Source: Roseateles sp. YR242 (GTDB lineage: Bacteria; Pseudomonadota; Gammaproteobacteria; Burkholderiales; Burkholderiaceae_C). Taken from it: DNA of 64,000 nucleotides. Below the pieces are notes generated by a model that saw only the letters and a list, made by a program, of their open reading frames with translations, did no database searches and was not told the origin of the DNA. Both the position numbers and the translations under genes were made by a program. Below are positions 8,201-15,494 of this stretch, one piece after another (within the stretch, counting starts at the first letter, position 1; the number at the start of each line of letters is the position of its first letter). The DNA is taken from the NCBI RefSeq assembly GCF_900109745.1, contig NZ_FOAV01000008.1, positions 62,001-126,000 of the forward strand. Reading direction: 5' to 3'.

Positions 8201-9030
8201 ACCCGATGCTTCGCCGTGGCTGGTTCGACCGCTTCGTGATGGCCGCGCTGGTGCTGTTGGCCGCGTTGTGGATGCTGCCGCTGGCGTGGGTGCTGGCGCT
8301 TTCCTTCAAGCCCAACGAGCTGCTGATGGTGCGCACCGACGTGTTCCTGGCGCCGCCCTACACGCTGGCCAACTACCTGGACATCCTGCAGACCTCGCAG
8401 GTGTTCCGCTGGCTGGCCAACAGCGCGGGCGTGGCGTTGCTGCAGACCGTCGGTGTGCTGGTGCTCTCGTCCCTGGCCGGTTATGGCTTTGCGCGCTGCG
8501 AGTTTCCGGGGCGGCGCTGGCTTTTTGCGCTGGTGCTGTTTGGCCTGGCAGTGCCGGCGCAGTCCGTGTTCATCCCGCTGCACCGGCTGTTCTCGGAATG
8601 GAGCCTGCAGAACACCTATGCGGGCCTGGCGCTGCCCGGGCTGGCCGCACCGTTCGGGGTGTTCCTGATGACGCAGTATTTCAAGGGCGTGCCCATCGAC
8701 CTGGAGGAGGCGGCGATGCTGGACAACGCCTCGCGCTTCAAGACCTTCTTCAAGGTGGTGCTGCCGCTGACGCTGCCGGCGCAGGCCACCTTGGGCATCT
8801 TCACCTTCCTGGCCTGCTGGAACGACTATCTGTGGCCGCTGGTCATTGCGACACAGCCGGAGATGTACACGCTGACCCGAGGGCTGGCGTCCACGCAGAC
8901 CAACTTTGCGCAGTCCGAAGGGTTGGGCTTCCTGATGGCGCAGGCCGTGTTTGCCGGGCTGCCGGTGCTGCTGATCTACCTGAGCTTCCAGAAGCAACTG
9001 GTCACGGCGGTGGCGGGGACGGGGCGATGA
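8197..9030 (+). CDS. ABC sugar importer permease (MalG/UgpE type)
   Basis: This 277-aa partner permease has six predicted spans and the EAA loop LEEAAMLDNASRFKTFFKVV. The ATG at 8197 overlaps the previous stop (ATGA), and its own stop overlaps the binding-protein start at 9027 in the same way. It would form the transmembrane heterodimer with the 7250-8200 product. Confidence 0.92.
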   Translation: MNPMLRRGWFDRFVMAALVLLAALWMLPLAWVLALSFKPNELLMVRTDVFLAPPYTLANYLDILQTSQVFRWLANSAGVALLQTVGVLVLSSLAGYGFARCEFPGRRWLFALVLFGLAVPAQSVFIPLHRLFSEWSLQNTYAGLALPGLAAPFGVFLMTQYFKGVPIDLEEAAMLDNASRFKTFFKVVLPLTLPAQATLGIFTFLACWNDYLWPLVIATQPEMYTLTRGLASTQTNFAQSEGLGFLMAQAVFAGLPVLLIYLSFQKQLVTAVAGTGR

Positions 9031-10550
9031 GGCGCTTCCAACGACTGTGGGCGGCCGCGGTGCGGCACCTGGGGGGCAACGCGGACAACGCGGGCAACGC
9101 GGACAACGCGGGCAACGCGGGCAACGCAGACAACGCGGGCAACGCAGACATGGTGGGCAACGCAGGCATGGTGGACAAGTCGGGCATGGCGGGCACGGGT
9201 TGGACGCTGCGCGGCAGGGCGCTGTGCGGCGTGATGGCTGCGGTCGCCATGGTGGCCGGCTGCGGTAACCAGCAGGCCAACACGCCCCTCAAGACCGAGA
9301 TCACGCTGATGCGGTTCTTCGGCAGTTGCGAGGCCAAGTTCGGGGCCGTGAACGATGCCAGCCAGGGCGTGGGCGAGTGCGGCATCGTCACCGCGCTGGT
9401 GAACGAGTTCAACGCCACCAACACCGACCACATCGTGGTGCGGACGCAGGTGGCGGAATGGGCGCCGTATTACGACCAGCTCACCGCCCGCCTGGTGGCC
9501 AAGGACATTCCGACCGTGGCGGTGATGCACGAGTCCGCCCTGGGCGACTACGTGCGCCGCCGGCTGGTGCTGCCGCTGGACCAGGACCTGGCGCGCCTGG
9601 GCGTGCCCGTGGACGACTTCACCGCCCACGCCCGAAAGGGCGTCACCTTCGATGGCCAGATCTACGCGCTGCCCTTCGACACCTGGGCCTGGCTCTGGCA
9701 CATCAACACCACACTGATGGCGCAGGCCGGGCTGATGGGCACGGATGGCAAACCCCGGCTGCCGCATTCCCCGCAGGAGCTGCTGGCCATGGCGCGGCAA
9801 TTCAAGGCCCGCACCGGCAAGCCGTTCTTTGCCTGGGCGGTGGCCAAGGAAACGGCGGCGACGCATCGCACCTTCCAGACCTTGCTGGCGCAGCAGGAGG
9901 CCCATCTCTTCAGCGCTGACGGCCGCAGCATCAACATGCATCAGCCGGAAGTGGTCAACGCGTTGAGCCTGATGCAGCAGCTGTATGCGGAAGGCCTGGT
10001 GAAACCCAACCTGGACTATGGCGGCGCCAATCAGGCCTTCCTGAACGGCGAAGCGGGCGTGGTGGTGGTGGGCACCTGGACCATCGACCAGTTCATGCGC
10101 GAGGCCGCGCGGCCCGCGTCGCCGCTGAAGGGGGGCTACACGGTGGTGCCGTTCCCGCAGCTCTACGCGCGCCCCGCGACCTTTGCCGATGGTCACAGCT
10201 GGGCGCTGTTCAAGGGCGGAGCGGCCACGCCGGAGCAGCAGGAGGCGGCCGTGAAGCTGCTGCAGTTCATCTGGAAGCGGGGCGCGGAATGGTCTCGAAC
10301 CGGGCACCTGCCGGTCAGCCGCACGGTGGCGGCCAGCGACAGCTTCCGCCGCCTGCCCTTCCGCCAGGGGTTGGAAGAGATCACCCGCACCGGCACCGCG
10401 CTGCCTGGCAATGTGCCGACACAGCGGGCCGTGGAACTGCTGATCGGCGAGGACGTGGCCAATCTCCTCATCTCCAACAAGCCGGTGGGGGAGGTGCAGG
10501 CGGATGTCGAGAAGCAGGTGAACAAGGCTTTGAGGAAGGTACGGCGCTGA
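9027..10550 (+). CDS. Extracellular sugar-binding lipoprotein (family 1) with repetitive N-terminus
   Basis: This 507-aa protein is the substrate-binding subunit of the CUT1 importer. If translation starts at the ATG at 9027 (ATGA overlap with the permease), residues 18-50 are Asn-Ala-Gly/Asp tripeptide repeats encoded by 9-bp tandem repeats. A normal-looking lipoprotein signal with the lipobox VAGC (C79) follows. An alternative ATG at 9186 (M54) would give an ordinary 25-residue signal peptide. The mature part (TEITLMRFFGS onward, then AEWAPYYDQL and GQIYALPFDTW) has the look of family-1 solute-binding proteins. Which start is used cannot be decided from sequence. The frame stays open upstream through the permease gene, but that part is a shadow. 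Confidence 0.85.
   Translation: MRRFQRLWAAAVRHLGGNADNAGNADNAGNAGNADNAGNADMVGNAGMVDKSGMAGTGWTLRGRALCGVMAAVAMVAGCGNQQANTPLKTEITLMRFFGSCEAKFGAVNDASQGVGECGIVTALVNEFNATNTDHIVVRTQVAEWAPYYDQLTARLVAKDIPTVAVMHESALGDYVRRRLVLPLDQDLARLGVPVDDFTAHARKGVTFDGQIYALPFDTWAWLWHINTTLMAQAGLMGTDGKPRLPHSPQELLAMARQFKARTGKPFFAWAVAKETAATHRTFQTLLAQQEAHLFSADGRSINMHQPEVVNALSLMQQLYAEGLVKPNLDYGGANQAFLNGEAGVVVVGTWTIDQFMREAARPASPLKGGYTVVPFPQLYARPATFADGHSWALFKGGAATPEQQEAAVKLLQFIWKRGAEWSRTGHLPVSRTVAASDSFRRLPFRQGLEEITRTGTALPGNVPTQRAVELLIGEDVANLLISNKPVGEVQADVEKQVNKALRKVRR
9075..9176 (+). repeat. In-frame 9-bp tandem repeat coding Asn-Ala-Gly/Asp
   Basis: Units of the form (g/a)caacgc(g/a)g repeat in register. They code eight uninterrupted NAx tripeptides (N18-D41 of the binding protein), then degenerate copies in which Met-Val replaces Asn-Ala. 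The array precedes the signal peptide. The unit is a multiple of three, so copy-number change would not shift the frame. Confidence 0.9.
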
Positions 10551-11494
10551 TGAACTGGACAAATCCTCTGATCCCGCAACGGGCAGACCCGCAGATCTCA
10601 CAACACGGGGGCCGGTACTGGTTCACCGGTTCCTTGCCCGGCTTTGACGCCATCGAGCTGCGCAGCGCGACCAGCATCGCCGGCCTCGCTGCGGCAGCGC
10701 CGCACATCATCTGGCGCCGCCACCCGCAGGGGCCCGCGAGTTGGCACATCTGGGCGCCCGAGCTGCACCGGGTGGAGGGCCGCTGGATCGTCTACTTCGC
10801 CGCCGGGGAGCGGGACGACATCTGGAAGATCCGCATCCATGTGCTGGAGAACACCCATGCCGATCCGGTGCAAGGCGAGTGGGTGGAACGGGGCCAGCTG
10901 AAGACTCCGCTGGACGACTTTGCCCTGGACGCCACCACCTTCGAGCATCGTGGCACCCATTACCTGAGCTGGGCCGAGGCGGACACCTCACGCGCCGGCA
11001 AGACCAACATCTACCTGGCGCCGCTGGTGAACCCGTGGACGCTGGGCGGCGCGCCGACCTTGATCAGCGAGGCCACCCATGACTGGGAGCGCATCGGGTT
11101 TGCGGTGAACGAAGGGCCGGCGGTCCTCCGGCGCCATGGCCGTATCTTCATCAGCTATTCGGCCGCAGCGACTGATCACCACTACTGCATGGGCTTGCTG
11201 TGGGCCGATGAGGGGGCGGACCTGCTGGACGCCGCGAGTTGGCGGAAGTCCCCCACGCCGGTCTTTGCAAGCGCCAATGGCCAGTTCGGCCCCGGCCACA
11301 ACAGCTTCACCACCGCGCCGGACGGTACCGACCTGCTGGTCTATCACGCCCGCAACTACCGCGACATCGTGGGCGACCCGCTGCATGATCCCAACCGGCA
11401 TGCGCGGGTGCAGCCGTTTGGCTGGAACGCGGAGGGCTTCCCGGTGTTTGGGGAGCCGCAGCCGGATGGGCCGGTGCAGGGGAGCCAGCCATGA
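10550..11494 (+). CDS. Cytoplasmic GH43 alpha-L-arabinofuranosidase (subfamily-26-like)
   Basis: This 314-aa GH43 enzyme has no signal peptide. It is predicted to release arabinose from short arabino-oligosaccharides after import. PLIPQRADPQI carries the catalytic base Asp, LDATTF the pKa-modulating Asp, and FAVNEGPAVL the general acid Glu. HIWAPELHRV and GPGHNSF are typical of exo-acting GH43 arabinofuranosidases. The ATG at 10550 shares one base with the binding-protein stop (TGATG), so it is coupled to the importer. A closely similar paralogue lies at 30203-31183. Subfamily assignment is by resemblance only. Confidence 0.86.
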   Translation: MNWTNPLIPQRADPQISQHGGRYWFTGSLPGFDAIELRSATSIAGLAAAAPHIIWRRHPQGPASWHIWAPELHRVEGRWIVYFAAGERDDIWKIRIHVLENTHADPVQGEWVERGQLKTPLDDFALDATTFEHRGTHYLSWAEADTSRAGKTNIYLAPLVNPWTLGGAPTLISEATHDWERIGFAVNEGPAVLRRHGRIFISYSAAATDHHYCMGLLWADEGADLLDAASWRKSPTPVFASANGQFGPGHNSFTTAPDGTDLLVYHARNYRDIVGDPLHDPNRHARVQPFGWNAEGFPVFGEPQPDGPVQGSQP

Positions 11495-13647
11495 AGACCA
11501 CCAGCCGCAGCATCACGGCGATGAGGTGGGCGATGAGGTCGGCGATGAGGTGGGCGATGAGGTCGGCGATGAGGTCGGCGATGAGGTCGGCGATGAGGTC
11601 GGCCCGTGTCTTCGCTCTCCTGGTGCTGGGTCCTGTTCTGGCTGCGCCTACCCAGGCCCAGACCAGGCCGACCGAAAGCTTCGGCCTTGGCAGCCCTCAC
11701 GACCATGCCCATGTGTCTGTCCAGTTGGACCCCCAGGGGCGCCTGATCTACTACGCCGACGCTGGCGGTGCGCCGTTGATCGAGGCGGCCCGGTTGGGGC
11801 TGCGGCTGAAGGGCGCCGTCTGGGACGAAGGCTTGAAGGACCTGCGCTGCGGGCCCACGCTGAATGCTCGGGAACGCTATGCCTTGATCGGCAAGCGCAG
11901 CCAGGTGGACAACGGCTACCGCGCGAGGACCTGCGCAGTGAGCAATCCACAGGGGCAGGTTCTTGAGCTGGACTTTCGCGCCTTCGATGACGGCGTGGCC
12001 TTCCGCTACCGTGTGGCGGGCGCGGAGCCGGCTCGCAAGCAATTGGTGGAGGAGCTGACCAGCTTCAGGCTGATCCCGGGCCGTGCCTGGATGCAGCCGA
12101 TGCAGGTGGCCCAGACCGGCTGGATGAACACCAACCCGGCGTATGAAGAGCACTACCGGATGGACATACCGGTGGGTGAAACATCGCCGTCGCCGGCCGG
12201 CTGGGTGTTTCCCGCATTGTTCCGCCTCAACTACTCCCCCGATCCCTGCCATGGCGCCAGCAGCCCGTCAGTCGCCTCTCCAGGCTGCAGCCGGTCCGCT
12301 TCCGTAGACACCACGGAGAACCCGGCCGGTCGGCGTGGACCGGAAACCACCTGGGTCGTCATCACCGAGGCTGGCCTGGACGGCACCTGGCAGGCGTCCC
12401 GGCTGCAGGCTGAGGCACCGGGCGGTGAATACCGGATCGGCCAGCCGATGCCGGCGGAAGTGTTTCCCGGCGGCGGCCTGTTGGCCGATGTGCGGGGTAC
12501 GCTGACCTCGCCCTGGCGGGTGATCAGCATGGGTGCACTGCCCACCGTCATGACGTCCACGCTGGGCACCGACCTCGCCGCGCCGGCCATTGCATTCCCC
12601 GCCGACCGCCTCCAACCGGGCCCGGCCTCCTGGAGCTGGGCCCTGCTGAAGGACGACGGGACGGTGTACGACGTGCAAAAGCGCTTCATCGACTACGCCG
12701 CCGACATGCACTGGCCCTACACGCTGATCGATGCGGACTGGGACCGCAAGATCGGCTGGAAGCGGATGGAGGAACTGGTGCGCTACGCGCAAGGCAAGGG
12801 CGTGGGTCTCTGGCTTTGGTACAACTCCTCGGGCAGTTGGAACAAGACCACCTACACGCCCAAGAGCCGGTTGCTGAAGGCCGCCGACCGCCGCGCCGAG
12901 TTCAAGCGGCTGCGGCAGGCCGGAGTGAAGGGCCTGAAGATCGATTTCTTCGGTGGCGACGGCCAGTCCATGATCCAGTATTACGTGGACATCATGAAGG
13001 ACGCGGCCGCCGAGGGCCTGCTGCTCAACTTCCACGGCGCCACCTTGCCGCGCGGCTGGGCACGGACTTTTCCGAACCTGATGACCACGGAGGCGGTGAA
13101 GGGCTTCGAGTTCACCACCTTCGAGCAGAAGGACCAGGACGCCGTGGTGCGCCACCTGGCCATGCTGCCGTTTGCGCGCAACCTGTACGACCCGATGGAC
13201 TTCACTCCGCTGGTTTTCGGGGACATCCCCAACATCCAGCGGGCCACCACCAACGGGTTCGAACTGGCCTTGTCGGTACTGTTGCTCTCCAGCGTGCAGC
13301 ATTACGCCGAGACGCCCGAGGGCATGGCCCCGGTGCCGACCGAGGTGAAGGACTTCCTGCGGGAGCTGCCGCGCCGCTGGGACGACGTCAGGTTCCTGGG
13401 CGGCGAGCCGGGCCGCTGGCTGGTGCTGGCCCGCCGGGCGGGCGACCGCTGGGTGGTGGCAGGTATCAATGCGGACGACCAAGCCCGGGAGATTCGGGCC
13501 TACCTGCCGGAGATCGACCAGCGGGAGGGGCGGTTGATCATCAGCGGGGAGGGGCCTCGGGACTTCGACAGCCGCGCTGTGGCGCCGGGCGGTCTGCATC
13601 TTCTCACCCTGGGCGCCCGTGGCGGTTTTGTCGCCACCTTCCGGTGA
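11491..13647 (+). CDS. Secreted GH97 glycosidase, retaining-type (alpha-galactosidase or beta-L-arabinopyranosidase)
   Basis: This is a 718-aa family GH97 enzyme. The N-terminal beta-sandwich (about 60-290) and TIM barrel (from about 360) are visible. D485 in KIDFFGGDG and E534 in TTEAVKGFE match the Asp nucleophile and Glu acid/base of retaining GH97 enzymes rather than the all-Glu inverting SusB type. The N-terminus is odd: seven AMRW/AMRS tetrapeptides encoded by 12-bp repeats put eight in-frame ATG codons before the signal peptide. The most downstream, M35, would give an ordinary signal ending in TQAQ. A Ser/Pro-rich insert lies around residues 250-285. It overlaps the GH43 stop by ATGA. 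In an arabinose operon, beta-L-arabinopyranosidase activity is attractive but unproven. Confidence 0.82.
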   Translation: MKTTSRSITAMRWAMRSAMRWAMRSAMRSAMRSAMRSARVFALLVLGPVLAAPTQAQTRPTESFGLGSPHDHAHVSVQLDPQGRLIYYADAGGAPLIEAARLGLRLKGAVWDEGLKDLRCGPTLNARERYALIGKRSQVDNGYRARTCAVSNPQGQVLELDFRAFDDGVAFRYRVAGAEPARKQLVEELTSFRLIPGRAWMQPMQVAQTGWMNTNPAYEEHYRMDIPVGETSPSPAGWVFPALFRLNYSPDPCHGASSPSVASPGCSRSASVDTTENPAGRRGPETTWVVITEAGLDGTWQASRLQAEAPGGEYRIGQPMPAEVFPGGGLLADVRGTLTSPWRVISMGALPTVMTSTLGTDLAAPAIAFPADRLQPGPASWSWALLKDDGTVYDVQKRFIDYAADMHWPYTLIDADWDRKIGWKRMEELVRYAQGKGVGLWLWYNSSGSWNKTTYTPKSRLLKAADRRAEFKRLRQAGVKGLKIDFFGGDGQSMIQYYVDIMKDAAAEGLLLNFHGATLPRGWARTFPNLMTTEAVKGFEFTTFEQKDQDAVVRHLAMLPFARNLYDPMDFTPLVFGDIPNIQRATTNGFELALSVLLLSSVQHYAETPEGMAPVPTEVKDFLRELPRRWDDVRFLGGEPGRWLVLARRAGDRWVVAGINADDQAREIRAYLPEIDQREGRLIISGEGPRDFDSRAVAPGGLHLLTLGARGGFVATFR
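11518..11601 (+). repeat. 12-bp tandem repeat giving seven in-frame ATG codons
   Basis: Seven copies of a 12-bp unit (g-c-g-atgaggt-c/g-g type) encode AMRW or AMRS at residues 10-37 of the GH97 protein. Each unit contains an in-frame ATG. Units alternate W/S at first and then become identical, suggesting recent expansion of the last four copies. Confidence 0.93.
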
Positions 13648-13671
13648 GCCCGGCGCCAGGGGGAGCCAGCC

Positions 13672-14442
13672 GTGATAGCCTGCCGCCCGATGAAGACCCG
13701 TGCCGACCATTCCACCTACCGCCGTCAGCCTGAGGGCAAGAGCATGCACGGCCGCATCGTCAGCGACCTGGGGCTGGCGATCGTGTCCGGCGAGCTCAAG
13801 CCCGGTGACCGCCTGCCCGCCGAGCCACAACTGCTGGAGCGCTACGAAATCAGCCGGCCGGTGCTGCGTGAAGCGGTGCGGGTGCTGGTGGCCAAGGGCC
13901 TGGTGGTGTCGCGCCAGCGGGCCGGTGCGCTGGTGCGGCCGCGCAATGAGTGGCATCTGCTGGATCCGGACGTGCTGTATTGGCTGATCCAGACCAAGCC
14001 GCAGCAGGAGTTCCTCAACACCTTGATGGAAGTGCGGCGGATCTTTGAGCCGGCCGCCGCGGCGCTGGCGGCGCGGGCCGCGTCCGAGGACGAGGTGAAG
14101 CGGATCGAGGAAGCGTTTGCCGGCATGGCGGCGGCCACCGATGTGGAAGAGCTGCTGGAACCGGACCTGGCTTTTCACCGCCGCATTGCCGAGGCCACGG
14201 GCAACGACCTGATGGCCTACATCGGCAACATGCTCTCGCTGGCGTTGCGGGAGTCGATCATCCTGAGCAGCCAGTTGCCCAACACTCATGAACTTTCGTT
14301 GCCGCGCCACGAGGCCATCCTGACGGCGATCCGCAACCGCGACCCGCTGGGGGCGCGGCAGGCCACGCTGGTGCAATTGCAGGAGACGGACGATGACTTG
14401 AGCAACGTGCTGTCTTCCAAAGGCATCGTGGATCTGGCTTGA
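13672..14442 (+). CDS. GntR-family regulator with FCD domain, GTG start
   Basis: This 256-aa transcription factor has an N-terminal winged helix (about residues 28-85; GDRLPAEPQLLERYEISRPVLREA) and a C-terminal FCD ligand domain (about 115-245; DLAFHRRIAEATGND and RHEAIL with likely metal-binding Asp/His residues). GTG at 13672 is chosen because AGGGGGAG lies eight bases upstream; an ATG at 13690 lacks such a site. It sits 24 bp after the GH97 gene, probably the same operon. Its likely target is the palindrome at 2418-2432; the effector may be a sugar acid, as for many FCD regulators. These last two points are inference. Confidence 0.87.
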   Translation: MIACRPMKTRADHSTYRRQPEGKSMHGRIVSDLGLAIVSGELKPGDRLPAEPQLLERYEISRPVLREAVRVLVAKGLVVSRQRAGALVRPRNEWHLLDPDVLYWLIQTKPQQEFLNTLMEVRRIFEPAAAALAARAASEDEVKRIEEAFAGMAAATDVEELLEPDLAFHRRIAEATGNDLMAYIGNMLSLALRESIILSSQLPNTHELSLPRHEAILTAIRNRDPLGARQATLVQLQETDDDLSNVLSSKGIVDLA

Positions 14443-14496
14443 TCACCAGGCACCTATCAAGCAACCATCTGCCCCCCGGCACCGACTCTGAACTCG

Positions 14497-15441
14497 ATGG
14501 ACGACGCTCCCAATCCCAACTGGTTCCTGCGCGCGCGGCTGAAGACGCGCCAGCTGCTGTTGCTGATCGCACTGGACGACCACCGCAATATCCACCGTGC
14601 TGCCGAGGCGCTGTGCATGACCCAGCCTGCGGCCTCCAAGCAGCTCAAGGACCTGGAAGACATGCTGGAGGTGAAGCTCTTCGAGCGCCTGCCCAGAGGC
14701 ATGGAGCCGACCTTGTTTGGCGAGACCATGATCCGCCACGCGCGCATGGCGCTGACCAGCCTGGCGGCCGCGCACGACGACATCGTGGCGTTGAAGAAGG
14801 GGCTGACCGGACAGGTGGATGTGGGCGTGATCATGACGCCGGGCATGTCTCTGCTGCCCAAGGCGATTGCGCGAATCAAGACCACGGCGCCCTTGCTGCG
14901 CATCGGCGTGCAGTTGGAGACCAGCAAGGTGTTGTTGAACCTGCTGCAGCGCGGGGTGCTGGATTTCATGATCGGCCGGATCCTGGAAGAGGACGGTTCG
15001 GGTGGCCTGCACTATGAAGAGCTGACCGGAGAGCCGGCCTGCGCGGTGGCTCGACTGGGGCATCCGCTGTTGACGCGTGATGACCTGACGCTGGCCGACC
15101 TGGCCACGCAGCCCTGGATCCTGCCCCCACCGGGCAGCGTTCTGCGCCACCGCTGGGAACTGATGTTCCGCCGCGCCGCGCTGGAGCCGCCAGCAAATGC
15201 GGTGGACACCACGGCCCTGCTGGTGATCACGGCCTTGCTGCAGCAGACGGATTCGCTGCATGTGATGCCGCTGGAAGTGGCGAAGTACTACGCCTCGCTG
15301 CAGGCGCTGGCCATCCTGCCGATCGAGTTGCCCTGTGCGATGGATGCGTTCGGCATCATCACGCGGGAAGGTCATCTGTTGTCGCCAGGGGCCAGGGCCC
15401 TGCTGCTGGAGGTGAGGGGCGTGGCAAAGTCGTTGTACTAA
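14497..15441 (+). CDS. LysR-family regulator (GbpR-like)
   Basis: This 314-aa LysR-type regulator has an N-terminal helix-turn-helix (LLLLIALDDHRNIHRAAEALCMTQPAASKQLKDLE) and a C-terminal periplasmic-binding-like effector domain. The N-terminus (RARLKTRQLLLL) resembles the GbpR group, which controls sugar uptake genes such as chvE in Agrobacterium. It is 54 bp after the GntR gene and ends the rightward operon. A bidirectional hairpin follows. Candidate targets include the chvE promoter at 40.2 kb and the ytfQ promoter at 23.6 kb; this is inference. Confidence 0.85.
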   Translation: MDDAPNPNWFLRARLKTRQLLLLIALDDHRNIHRAAEALCMTQPAASKQLKDLEDMLEVKLFERLPRGMEPTLFGETMIRHARMALTSLAAAHDDIVALKKGLTGQVDVGVIMTPGMSLLPKAIARIKTTAPLLRIGVQLETSKVLLNLLQRGVLDFMIGRILEEDGSGGLHYEELTGEPACAVARLGHPLLTRDDLTLADLATQPWILPPPGSVLRHRWELMFRRAALEPPANAVDTTALLVITALLQQTDSLHVMPLEVAKYYASLQALAILPIELPCAMDAFGIITREGHLLSPGARALLLEVRGVAKSLY

Positions 15442-15446
15442 AGCTC

Positions 15447-15474
15447 AATGCCAACCCCCGAAGGGGTCGGCATT
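15447..15474. terminator. Bidirectional hairpin between convergent genes
   Basis: AATGCCAACCCC - cgaa - GGGGTCGGCATT forms a 12-bp stem with one wobble pair between the LysR stop and the leftward metalloprotease stop. It can end transcription from both sides, although T-tracts are short. Confidence 0.65.
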
Positions 15475-15494
15475 CTTGCGAGGTTGCCTGCCGC

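Noticed and set aside
9075-9176. CRISPR-like array
   Set aside because: The repeats are contiguous, 9 bp long, without spacers, and code in frame for a protein N-terminus.
8145-10550. 801-codon frame that would fuse extra sequence to the sugar-binding protein
   Set aside because: The first part overlaps the permease gene out of frame. The coupled ATG at 9027 and the lipoprotein signal define the real protein.
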